In this document: piece by piece, positions 6,848 through 15,035 of the stretch
How positions within the stretch are numbered: the stretch's first letter is position 1
How the letters are laid out: every line of letters begins with the position of its first letter
Assembly: GCA_964640435.1 (NCBI GenBank)
Contig: CAZXFJ010000017.1
Coordinates: 1-21,049, forward strand
Direction: 5' to 3'
Length of the DNA stretch: 21,049 nt
Origin: GWA1-39-11 sp964640435
GTDB taxonomy: Bacteria > Patescibacteriota > Microgenomatia > Levybacterales > GWA1-39-11
Position numbers and translations under genes: made by a program
The notes under the pieces: model-generated
Told to the model about the DNA's origin: nothing
Database searches by the model: none
What the model saw: the letters and a program-made list of their open reading frames with translations, nothing else

Positions 6848-8152
6848 CTACGCCTCAAGTTTGTAGCCGCGGCCTTTTATAGTGTGGATAAAATGTGGAT
6901 TATTCGGATCATCTTCAACCTTTTTCCTTAACCTATATATTATTTGGTCCAACGCTTGGTCGGTAACACCTTCTTGGGTTTTAGAATCTTTCCAAACATT
7001 TTCAATTATTTCATCTTTTTCGCAAATTTTGCCTCGATTTGTGAGCAAATAGCGAAGAAGCCTAAATTCTGATGGGGTTAAAGAGTCTGATAAAACATCT
7101 TCTCCTTTTTTGATTTCATTCTTTGTTTCGTCATATTCAAGACTATGTTTTTGAGGCGCCTCAGAAATATTGTTGATAAAGTCTGAAAGGAGGGGAATAG
7201 TTATTTTTGGGGCATCACTTAAGAGTCCAATCTTTTCCAAAAATTCATTTTTATCTCCATTTTTTATATCTGTTTTTTCTTCAGGTCTTAAATAGTTCCA
7301 GATTTCAGCAAGCGCATTTTTTATTTGTGGTTTTGACAAGAAAACAGTCTCAAGGTCTTTTTCTGCACCAGCCAAGACAGCCTCATAGCAAAGCCTTGCT
7401 AGTTTTCCGTGTCCAGCGGTTAGTTTTTCTATCTCTTTTTTAGATGATTCAGAAGCTTTCTTGCCAGTAATTTTTTCAAGGTATTCAAAGCGAAACTCAA
7501 GACCGATTGGGTCTTTTATTGGCAGAAATACCGTATTTCCAACAAGAAACTCATTAAACTCTCCCAACAGGCTTCCATCAAGCTCGTCTTCAATAGGTCG
7601 AGTAACGGCAAAAACTGCTAAAAAGTTATATTTTACGCGGTTTCGCAAGATTTTAAGATTGAGAAAGAACTTATCATCTATGCTTGGGATATAATCCTCA
7701 AACCTATCAAAAAGAAAGACTATATATAGGTTGCGCTCCTTGGCTAAATAATCGACAGCTTTTTTAAGCGATTGAAAAAGGATTAGATCATCTGAAAACT
7801 CTAAGGCTTCTTTTAGAAATCCATTTACTTTTTCTTGTTCTTCTTTAAGGTCACGTTCTCCAAGCGAGTAAGAGAGCGATATTAAAATGAATTTTATGAC
7901 ATCGGTTGAGGTTCTGCCTCGAACCTCTGAAAAGTCCATATATACAAAGTGCCAAGAAGATTCATCTTCTCCGAGATGTAAAACCCGAACCTCTTTATTA
8001 TATGGAAGCAGTCTTAAAACATTGCTTTTTCCAACTCCTGGTAGTCCAACGACCTGAGCAGATCTTCCAGCGCGAAGAATTTCAATAACTTTACCAATCT
8101 CTTCAAAACGAGTCTTCGGAGGATAGAGTGACTCAAAATGTGTAGGTTCCAT
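6848..8152 (-). CDS. STAND-like NTPase with C-terminal OmpR-type winged helix, 434 aa
   Basis: The N-terminal part is a P-loop NTPase: Walker A GLPGVGKS at residues 36-43 and a Walker B-like strand IVFLFDRFEDY at 144-154, followed by a conserved-looking FAVTRPIED segment (sensor-like) and a helical lid region. The C-terminus (about 356-434) is a winged-helix domain of the Trans_reg_C type, with LTPSEFRLLRYLLTNRGKI and the hallmark end HTIKGRGYKLEA. There is no receiver domain with a phosphoacceptor Asp and no membrane segment. The combination resembles STAND-class signal-transduction ATPases that act as transcription switches. It lies upstream of the secretion cluster in the same direction and divergent from the giant gene, so it may control both. 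Ligand and targets are unknown. Confidence 0.82.
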   Translation of the reverse strand: MEPTHFESLYPPKTRFEEIGKVIEILRAGRSAQVVGLPGVGKSNVLRLLPYNKEVRVLHLGEDESSWHFVYMDFSEVRGRTSTDVIKFILISLSYSLGERDLKEEQEKVNGFLKEALEFSDDLILFQSLKKAVDYLAKERNLYIVFLFDRFEDYIPSIDDKFFLNLKILRNRVKYNFLAVFAVTRPIEDELDGSLLGEFNEFLVGNTVFLPIKDPIGLEFRFEYLEKITGKKASESSKKEIEKLTAGHGKLARLCYEAVLAGAEKDLETVFLSKPQIKNALAEIWNYLRPEEKTDIKNGDKNEFLEKIGLLSDAPKITIPLLSDFINNISEAPQKHSLEYDETKNEIKKGEDVLSDSLTPSEFRLLRYLLTNRGKICEKDEIIENVWKDSKTQEGVTDQALDQIIYRLRKKVEDDPNNPHFIHTIKGRGYKLEA

Positions 8153-8262
8153 AGGTCAATTTTACTCTCATTTTGTCAATAAATCTAATTTGTTGCCTGT
8201 TTGTGAGGTTGTAGCAAGGCAAAAATCAAGTTGATAGTGCTACCCGAGGCTATACTTGCGTC
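8153..8262. promoter_or_regulatory. Divergent control region between the ATPase regulator and the giant gene
   Basis: This 110-base gap should hold promoters for both genes. Toward the giant gene, TATACT at 8251-8256 lies 6 bases before its first ATG, with a TTGATA 14 bases further upstream (spacer too short to be convincing). Toward the regulator, TAAAAT on the minus strand lies 6 bases before its ATG without a good -35. A GTCAAT hexamer occurs twice in direct orientation (8155-8160 and 8175-8180), 20 bp apart. TTGCCT (8193-8198) and AGGCAA (8217-8222) form an inverted pair. These could be operator half-sites for the winged-helix protein, but that is untested. Confidence 0.4.
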
Positions 8263-11200
8263 ATGAACAAAGAAATTTTATTGACACAAAGCCACGCAAT
8301 ACCTTTAAATAAGAGTATGGAAAATAATGGTGATGACCAGGAATTTTCTCGTGGAAAAGACGAGACAGATCAGTACGATCAGTTTACAGAGCAAGACGCC
8401 TTGGGCAATCGTGACAAGAGCAAGCAGGGTAAGGCAAAGAGAAGAGGTAAAGAGGGGGATCTATCTTCTGGTAAAGCAAACGAGTCAAAAATTGAAAAGT
8501 TAAAACAAGAGGAGTTAGAAGATTTGGGCGATGAACTTGAAGCTCGTGCAAAAGAACTTAAGCTGATTGCCGCCTGGTATGGAGAAAAAGATCCAACTAC
8601 AATGTCTGCTGACGAGCGAGAAGCAATAGAGGTTATGATTTCTCAAGGTATTTTCCCTGAGGGATACGACGAAGACAAGGGCATGTTTGATCCTGAAAAT
8701 CAGTCACTCTCGGGTGGTCCTCGAGGAGTTGAGAGTGCCACGGTGGAAAATCCGGTTGACGCAGTTTGGAGAAATAAAGACAATGACCTACCAGTTAGAG
8801 TTACGGGATCTTTGGGTGTTGGACCAGATGGAGTAGAATATCTTTCCGTTGAGGGGTCAACTAGCGGAATACCACGTAATGAAGTAGAAATTACCACATC
8901 TGATAATGACGAAAATGATTCTTCTGTTGTAGATCAGCCTGAGGACGACACGCCAGTATTGGAAACAAACGGTGATGATAAGCAGCCTCCAAAGGAGCCT
9001 CCTGTAGAAACCGCGCAATCTCCTGAAAACCCTGAGAGGCCAAGTCTGTCAGAGTTTGTAGACAGGATGGAAAGGGTTTTTGAAGAGATAGATAAAGATA
9101 GTGAGGAGTCTGTTGCGCAGCTTAGAAGAGTTTTTTCTCAGGAGGATATAAATAGATTTGGCCCAGAAGCTTTATGGGATAAGATACTGGAACTTGCAAA
9201 AGCAGAAACTGCTCGTATTGCGCAGGGAGAAGGTAATGTTAACAATCTTGTAGATCAAGATCCGGCTACTCAGACAGACGGTGGTGGCGATGGAAAAGGA
9301 CCACCAAATAATGTTGATGTTCCCTCGCCCGCGGAAGAACCAGACCCTGAGAACAATAATGATGAAAGTCCGGCCGAGAAGGGCAACGCTCTCTATAGAG
9401 AGGTTTTTGCGAAATGGAAAGCAATAAAAGCAACTGATGCCCAAGCAGAGAAGTATGCTCGTTTGGACTTCGAGCCACTAATTGGTGGAACTCTTGAAGA
9501 GAGCATAGAAGTAATTGAGGAAATTTTAAGAGACAAGGAGATACAGCTTTTACCCGAAAAAGCATTTGATTGGCTTGATGGACTCGGCATTTCAGACGAT
9601 TCTGTAAAGGGGTTCCTAGACAAAATAAAAGAGAATTACGACAAGGGAATGAATGTGGATGAGTCAATTATACAATTAGCGATTAATTCTATTGATAAAG
9701 CAGTTTCTGGAGGAAGAATGGCACGGAATGATTCAGACGTAAAAATGGCAAGGGCACAGCTTCAATCCCTTTTGAGTTACATGGAGGAGCAGAGAGAAGC
9801 TGGGTTGACGCCTGAAGAAAAAGCAAAAAGAGAAGAGGCAAGAAGAAGGGCAAGAGAAAGAGGTGAGAGTGTTTATGATTTACCTGCATCTATAGAGGAT
9901 TTGATATTTGAAAATTCTAAGTATGCTCCACTTGAATATAGAATGGGGCATGAAAAAGCTCTTTTATATTTCTCCCTAGATGAGGATGGAAAAGAGAAGC
10001 TTGATGAAAAGGGAAACAAGGCTTTTAGGGTTAATTTTGAAAACTTTACAAGATATATTCATGACCTAGCAATTACTCGTGGAGCAGTGAGTCCAAGATC
10101 TGCTGTTAATTACTTTAGCGTTTTAAAATTTAGAAAAGGATATAACTCTTTTACTCTTGAGGATTTGCTCCTTTACGATGAGACTGCAACCTTGTTTTTA
10201 CCAAGCAAAGAGCGTGGAGAAACAGACGCCCAATATTCAGCAAGGGTTGAGGCATACAGAGAGGTAAGAGATAATCTTTCTGCAGATCTTTGGATAAGAC
10301 AAAATGATCGAGAAAAGCACATGCTACTGGAGTATTCTGGAGCCCGCGGAAGTGACGAAAAACATGAGGGAGACATATTAAAGGCTTATAACGATAACGT
10401 GCCTATTAGAAGCTTGGATTTTCAAACTAGACTTAATTTATCAAACGCTCTTTCGTTTTCTCCCGAGGCAATGAATAAGAGAATAGCTCTTTTGGTAGCA
10501 AAGAATTCAAAAAGCAAAGAAGACAGAATGCAAGACATGCAGGCATTAATTAGGGCTGGAGTAATTTCGGAAAATGATTTTAACACTACATTCGGATCTT
10601 ATCGGAAGGCGCTGGATGAGGCGGTTGGAGAAGAGGCAAAAGAAAAGGCACGAGAAAATATGGATAAGGCCTCTAGGGAATATATAGAAAGAGTTCTCAG
10701 GCTGTTAGACGATAACTATGACGGGCAAATATTTAGACAAGGACTCAGTGCCTACGCTCATTTAGGAGATATTAAGGCTCTTTTAGATATCTTCGGTGAA
10801 GATAGCGCCTTCTTTAAGAAAAAGTCTAAAGAGGCCCTTCCAGAGGTGGCCCGGGGTTTTGTAAAAGATCTAAAGGGCGCTATGGAATATCTAGAAGATC
10901 AGCAGTTTAATGCAGGGTGGTTCGAGAAGGATGAAAACGGTAACGATAAGCTAAAAACTAACAGGGCGACAGCTGGAAATGCTAGGGCAAGATTTATTAA
11001 TACCATAAATATATTCAATAGTGCCACTAAGCCAATTTTTACAATGGAGGCTGTTCAGGAAAGAATGGTTATTGCCCTTGCTGAGAAAGCATACAAAAAG
11101 TTTAGTGATAAATATAGAGAAACACTTCTCTCAAGAATTATAGAAAAGAATGAGAAGGATAGGGAAAAACACGAGAAGGATTCATCTATTAAGGTGCTGA

Positions 11201-12627
11201 CAGAGGAAGAGATAGGTGTTGAATTAGAGAGAGAGCTTTGGAAAACTGCCTTTGATACTGCTAGATACAACCACGAAGACTCTCATTATTGGACTTCGTT
11301 TGGAGGTCTAAACACTCAGGACAATGATCCTGGTGCTGCCGCATTCCGCGCAAAATCAAAAATCGACAACTTTTGGCAATATATGAAAAAGCAGTATAGA
11401 GATCGTGGTCAGCTTGCTGGAAACATACATATTGGTAGCGGTGTTACTCGTATGTCAACGGCCATGGTGAATGCTATCCGTACCCTTGATGACAGGTCAA
11501 TTCTTGACGTTGTTGAGGGGAGAAAGTGGAAGGGCGGAGATACTGCTAGATTTGATTTTGATGACAAGGTTGAAAATGTTTCCTTTAGGCAAGACGCTAT
11601 GAGTTTCTTGGCGGATAACCACTACAGAAGGGTTTTCAAATGGTTCCGCGAAACAATTGATAGTAAGGAGCTGAGTTTTGGAAGCTTTATAGAAAGAGAC
11701 AAGAGCCCATTTGGTAATGGTAGATTTATTCTTAATAAAGATAAGGCAGAGAAATTTTTCGGAGCACTTAAAGACTGGAGATATATATTTAATGAGGTTC
11801 CAATGGACCAAAAGATAAGAGTTATTGTTGGAGAAGATGAAAACGGAGAATATATTTATGAAGAAAAATATATGGCTGAAGCATTTTTTACCAAAGAACT
11901 TCTAAACGACTACGTAGCGCATGAAGATATCTGGAGGGGAGTATTAACCAACTATAATTATGAGGTTGAAGAAGATGTTAGAGCGAGAAATTATCATGAA
12001 ATAGTTGAAGAGGACGAATATGATGAAGAAACCGGAAAGCTTAAGCACAAAAAGGGAGATGTGTTAACTCACGAGTCTATAACTCCTGTAGATATTTTAG
12101 GTGAAGATGGGGAAGTAAAATACAAGGCTGGATCTAGGGTTCCTGAAGGAACAGTTATTCACAAAAAGGGAGATAGAATAGAAGCGGGAAAGAAAGTTTA
12201 CATGCTCGATGTTAAAAAGGGAGAGTTAGACCATGATAGATTTGGAGATGGATGGGTTTGGAAGTCATTTACAAAGTACTATATTATGGCCGAAATTTTA
12301 AACCACAGAAATAAAAACAATCCAACTGAATACTACGATGGAAAAATTTTGGATGAAATCTTTGAATTCCTTGAGATTCTACCAATGGAAGCAGACTGGG
12401 GTAACCCAAAGAATAATTGGAACGATAGAAAAGCTGGAGACGCTTATATTAAAAAGTTCTTCTTTAGCGAGGAAGAGTTGGATTGGATTAAGGATATTTC
12501 TAACTCTAAAGACTTCTGGGTTAATTTAGAGGAGCTAAAGTATACTGGGGGAGCAGGTCTTCTAGCTGGTTTGATTAAGGCGCTTTTGGTAACCTCTGGC
12601 GCTGAAAAAGCACTGTCTGGAAAATAA
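8263..12627 (+). CDS. Giant acidic protein of unknown function, 1454 aa (or 1436 aa from the ATG at 8317)
   Basis: I do not recognise a family. The first ~380 residues are very acidic and low in complexity (runs such as DQPEDDTP, PENNNDESPAEKG), probably disordered. The rest is mixed alpha-helical and highly charged, with a basic helix near residue 520 (EEKAKREEARRRARER). Near residues 1262 and 1300 the pentapeptide HKKGD recurs in a strand-rich region. The last 25 residues (GGAGLLAGLIKALLVTSGAE) are mildly hydrophobic and may be an amphipathic or short membrane helix. There is no N-terminal signal peptide. Two starts are possible: ATG 8263 just after TATACT, or ATG 8317 (MENNGDDQ) after TTGACA-17-TTTAAA at 8281-8309. 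The gene sits between parts of a type IV secretion locus on the opposite strand, so it may be a cargo or an accessory protein, which is inference. Confidence 0.85.
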   Translation: MNKEILLTQSHAIPLNKSMENNGDDQEFSRGKDETDQYDQFTEQDALGNRDKSKQGKAKRRGKEGDLSSGKANESKIEKLKQEELEDLGDELEARAKELKLIAAWYGEKDPTTMSADEREAIEVMISQGIFPEGYDEDKGMFDPENQSLSGGPRGVESATVENPVDAVWRNKDNDLPVRVTGSLGVGPDGVEYLSVEGSTSGIPRNEVEITTSDNDENDSSVVDQPEDDTPVLETNGDDKQPPKEPPVETAQSPENPERPSLSEFVDRMERVFEEIDKDSEESVAQLRRVFSQEDINRFGPEALWDKILELAKAETARIAQGEGNVNNLVDQDPATQTDGGGDGKGPPNNVDVPSPAEEPDPENNNDESPAEKGNALYREVFAKWKAIKATDAQAEKYARLDFEPLIGGTLEESIEVIEEILRDKEIQLLPEKAFDWLDGLGISDDSVKGFLDKIKENYDKGMNVDESIIQLAINSIDKAVSGGRMARNDSDVKMARAQLQSLLSYMEEQREAGLTPEEKAKREEARRRARERGESVYDLPASIEDLIFENSKYAPLEYRMGHEKALLYFSLDEDGKEKLDEKGNKAFRVNFENFTRYIHDLAITRGAVSPRSAVNYFSVLKFRKGYNSFTLEDLLLYDETATLFLPSKERGETDAQYSARVEAYREVRDNLSADLWIRQNDREKHMLLEYSGARGSDEKHEGDILKAYNDNVPIRSLDFQTRLNLSNALSFSPEAMNKRIALLVAKNSKSKEDRMQDMQALIRAGVISENDFNTTFGSYRKALDEAVGEEAKEKARENMDKASREYIERVLRLLDDNYDGQIFRQGLSAYAHLGDIKALLDIFGEDSAFFKKKSKEALPEVARGFVKDLKGAMEYLEDQQFNAGWFEKDENGNDKLKTNRATAGNARARFINTINIFNSATKPIFTMEAVQERMVIALAEKAYKKFSDKYRETLLSRIIEKNEKDREKHEKDSSIKVLTEEEIGVELERELWKTAFDTARYNHEDSHYWTSFGGLNTQDNDPGAAAFRAKSKIDNFWQYMKKQYRDRGQLAGNIHIGSGVTRMSTAMVNAIRTLDDRSILDVVEGRKWKGGDTARFDFDDKVENVSFRQDAMSFLADNHYRRVFKWFRETIDSKELSFGSFIERDKSPFGNGRFILNKDKAEKFFGALKDWRYIFNEVPMDQKIRVIVGEDENGEYIYEEKYMAEAFFTKELLNDYVAHEDIWRGVLTNYNYEVEEDVRARNYHEIVEEDEYDEETGKLKHKKGDVLTHESITPVDILGEDGEVKYKAGSRVPEGTVIHKKGDRIEAGKKVYMLDVKKGELDHDRFGDGWVWKSFTKYYIMAEILNHRNKNNPTEYYDGKILDEIFEFLEILPMEADWGNPKNNWNDRKAGDAYIKKFFFSEEELDWIKDISNSKDFWVNLEELKYTGGAGLLAGLIKALLVTSGAEKALSGK
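8281..8309 (+). promoter_or_regulatory. Possible promoter for a shorter form of the giant gene
   Basis: TTGACA (8281-8286), a 17-base spacer and TTTAAA (8304-8309) lie 7 bases before an in-frame ATG at 8317. It would make a leaderless mRNA starting at residue 19 of the long form. It falls inside the longer reading frame, so it may be a chance match. Confidence 0.3.
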
Positions 12628-12666
12628 AAAGTGTTCTTATTAAGTCTCGGCAGTTTCAAGCGTAGA

Positions 12667-14898
12667 TTATTCTCCGCGAAGATTTTTTAGTTTCTTCTCT
12701 AGTTCTGCGAGTTGTGACTCAACCTCTTTTTGATCTCCACGTCCTTCTCGCTGCATCCTTATAAGCTCATCTAATCTTTTTTCCAAAGCCTCTTGTGATT
12801 CGTTTGACTCTTTGTTTTCTCCGCCTCCGCCACCTCGGGTGGTAGTTTCTGCATGTGGAATATTTTCTACATGTTCTTCGCTGTGTTCCTCTTCTTCGTG
12901 TTCTCCTACTGGAGTTGGTTCTGGAGGAGGTGTACCACCTGGTGGTGTGCCAGTTGGGCCTCCGGTTCCTCCTGCGGGTGGTGGAGGAGGTGGAGGAGGT
13001 GTACCGCCATTGTTTGGATCTGGAAGGTCAGGACCCTGTAGGCCTTCAACGTTTGGTTTGGTTCTTGTAGCACCAGTGTTATACGCGTTTATTTGGCCTC
13101 TTTGTAGGTTAATTTTTTGCTGTTCCACAATTGCGCCAAGAGAGCTGCGTCCTTGCTCTTTGAGCCTCCTTCTTTCAATTTTCTTTTGTTCGTTTTCTGC
13201 TTTTTGCTTTGGTGATGTGAAGTCGGCAGTGTTAAAGATGGTTCTTGTTATTGGATTCTTACCGAGGAATTTCCTTGCAAACCAGCCCTCAGCCTTACCC
13301 GTTTGTCTATTTCTTTCCATAAGCTTCTCATATGGTGTGTGGATTGCGGCACCAATACCTTTTTGAGCTATGCCAAGTCCTTGTCCCACAGCATTTGCAT
13401 ACTTAAAGTCGGGAGCCTTAAGTGTCTCCCGAACCATGTTTGCGACCTCTGGAGTCATAAGAATAATTGCAAGTCCAATAATTGCACCAAAGTTTTGTGG
13501 GTTTGAAAAATCACCAACAAGTGGTGGAGCAAGAGGTCTTGTTCCGGCAGGAGGGTTGGTGAAGCCTTGAATGAAGGCATTACCAAGCATAAACATGACA
13601 ATTGTTACGGGGAAAACAGCAAGGTTTGAAATAAGACTTTTTATCCAATTTCCAACTCCGGCTCGGTTAGGAAGTAGTCCTAGTGCAATAAGAAATGGCC
13701 CCATGACAACTCCGATCAAGAGGTAAATATATGATTTTATGAGAACAAACCAAAGTCTAAGAAGTGCCGAGAAGAGGGCGACAATGATAATAATATAGGT
13801 AAGAATAGATGCAATTGCTGAAACCATTTGGTTTTTAAAAACTCCTCCTCCGATTATTCCTGCAATTCCAGGAATTACGGTTGTTCCGACAGTTGTTCCG
13901 ACGCTTGCACCAACAGCAGTACCAAGTCCTGGCCCAAGAAGACCAGTTCCTAGAAATGCCCCGCCAGCACCGGTTAGTGTACCAAGCATTCCTCCAAACT
14001 TACTTCCCGCTGTAATTCCTAGGATTCCTCCTACAACCTGGGCAATTCTGGTTCCCATTTCGCCTGAGAAAATGTCTTTTGCAAGACCCGACATGCTACT
14101 TGCAACACCTGATGCTATGCCACTCATTCCACCAAGTCCGCCAATTGCACCAAATGGATTATTGGCAAGAGCATTAGATGTATCAACACTAATTCCTGCT
14201 GAGGCAAAAAGAGACATCGCCAAGTAGATGGATACATACATAAGGTCAACTAAGAATCCAGCTATTGCATAGGAGAAGGTAACAAAAACAATGGCCATAA
14301 TAATTTTAGGAATCTGATTCTGCATGGTCATGACAGTACGAGGATCAATTTTAATTCTGAGCATTATTCCCATACCAACTACAACAAACATTAATACAAA
14401 AAGCATGTAGGTTAGGTTTCTGAATGCCCGCCACAACGCAAGGGTGGGGATGAGTGAGTCATACCCAATTCCATTTTCAGCATAGGCTTGTTTTCCTACG
14501 CCAAAGTTTGAGGCTACATCTACGGCGTAGTCATGAGTATTTACAGGAATATCATAAGTGCTTACGATAAGAGAGCCAACGACTGCTATTGCTCCGCCTC
14601 CATTATTAACAAATCCTATCTTTCCTGTTTCAGGATTAACCCCAAGACACTTACTTGTAGGGTTAATAGGATCATATCCTGCTATTTGACATGAAATGGC
14701 AGAAGCCGCCTCTATAAAAACGCTTTGAATGTATGTCCTGAGGGTAGGAGGGACATTTGCGTCTGTATTGTAATAATTTCTTAAAGTATTAGCGCTAGTT
14801 GATGAAGTATTTGTTGTCTGTGCGTGTGTTTGAGGGGTTATTACTAAAGATAATGAGCCAAAAATAAATAGTGCTAATAAGAGCAGCTTTAATTTCAT
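12667..14898 (-). CDS. VirB6/TrbL-like polytopic T4SS membrane protein with Pro/Glu-rich tail, 743 aa
   Basis: A signal peptide (MKLKLLLLALFIFGSLSLVI, cut near THAQ) is followed by an exported segment of about 130 residues with two cysteines. Membrane helices follow at about 160-182, 198-232 (two), 358-380, 385-410, 420-447 and 469-490. Between the second and third groups lies a Gly/Ala/Thr-rich stretch (about 298-352, with repeated GTTVG/GTAVG-like units). This layout suits the VirB6/TrbL inner-membrane channel protein. The last ~250 residues look cytoplasmic: a basic region, a Pro/Gly-rich part with a run of eight prolines (about 635-642), an acidic Glu/His segment and a coiled coil (about 700-741). 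It is separated from the other machine genes by the oppositely oriented giant gene. Channel identity is inferred from topology. Confidence 0.8.
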   Translation of the reverse strand: MKLKLLLLALFIFGSLSLVITPQTHAQTTNTSSTSANTLRNYYNTDANVPPTLRTYIQSVFIEAASAISCQIAGYDPINPTSKCLGVNPETGKIGFVNNGGGAIAVVGSLIVSTYDIPVNTHDYAVDVASNFGVGKQAYAENGIGYDSLIPTLALWRAFRNLTYMLFVLMFVVVGMGIMLRIKIDPRTVMTMQNQIPKIIMAIVFVTFSYAIAGFLVDLMYVSIYLAMSLFASAGISVDTSNALANNPFGAIGGLGGMSGIASGVASSMSGLAKDIFSGEMGTRIAQVVGGILGITAGSKFGGMLGTLTGAGGAFLGTGLLGPGLGTAVGASVGTTVGTTVIPGIAGIIGGGVFKNQMVSAIASILTYIIIIVALFSALLRLWFVLIKSYIYLLIGVVMGPFLIALGLLPNRAGVGNWIKSLISNLAVFPVTIVMFMLGNAFIQGFTNPPAGTRPLAPPLVGDFSNPQNFGAIIGLAIILMTPEVANMVRETLKAPDFKYANAVGQGLGIAQKGIGAAIHTPYEKLMERNRQTGKAEGWFARKFLGKNPITRTIFNTADFTSPKQKAENEQKKIERRRLKEQGRSSLGAIVEQQKINLQRGQINAYNTGATRTKPNVEGLQGPDLPDPNNGGTPPPPPPPPAGGTGGPTGTPPGGTPPPEPTPVGEHEEEEHSEEHVENIPHAETTTRGGGGGENKESNESQEALEKRLDELIRMQREGRGDQKEVESQLAELEKKLKNLRGE

Positions 14899-14907
14899 AA
14901 CAAAATA

Positions 14908-14923
14908 AAGCGAATAATCGCTT
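14908..14923. repeat. Perfect inverted repeat in the VirB6-like leader
   Basis: AAGCGA and TCGCTT flank a 4-base loop. On the minus-strand transcript the hairpin ends 9 bases before the ATG at 14898 and is followed by TATTTTGTT. It could affect translation of the first codon or act as a weak attenuator. Confidence 0.4.
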
Positions 14924-14929
14924 ATAAAT

Positions 14930-14960
14930 TTAGTATGTTTGAAACGCTAAAAAAAGTCAA
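14930..14960 (-). promoter_or_regulatory. Candidate promoter for the VirB6-like gene
   Basis: TTGACT (14960-14955) and TACTAA (14935-14930) on the minus strand have a 19-base spacer. The predicted transcript would start just upstream of the AAGCGA hairpin. The spacer is long, so the call is tentative. Confidence 0.35.
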
Positions 14961-14996
14961 TGAGACAGAGCCTGATATACATATATATAAAAAGAA

Positions 14997-15025
14997 TTGA
15001 CAGAAGTTGGGTTTGGCGATATTAT
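14997..15025 (+). promoter_or_regulatory. Near-consensus sigma70-type promoter for the DUF5667 gene
   Basis: TTGACA (14997-15002), a 17-base spacer and TATTAT (15020-15025) are visible directly. The -10 ends 10 bases before the ATG at 15036, so the mRNA leader would be only about 3-5 bases. An AGGG at 15027-15030 would then lie upstream of or at the transcription start. Confidence 0.7.
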
Positions 15026-15035
15026 TAGGGACAAA

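Noticed and set aside
9266..9667. A 133-codon minus-strand open frame inside the giant gene
   Set aside because: It is a shadow frame with Cys/His/Leu-rich composition and no start signal, lying within a well-supported long gene.
12628..12666. A bidirectional terminator between the convergent giant and VirB6-like genes
   Set aside because: The 39-base gap contains no convincing stem followed by a T-run on either strand.
12812..13366. A 184-codon plus-strand open frame opposite the VirB6-like gene
   Set aside because: It is Pro/Gly/Ser/Val-rich because it is the complement of the Pro/Gly-rich tail; there is no ribosome-binding site or recognisable domain, while the minus-strand gene is well supported.
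14997..15035. TTG start extending the DUF5667 protein by 13 residues
   Set aside because: The TTG is the start of a consensus -35 box, and the signal peptide begins at the ATG at 15036.
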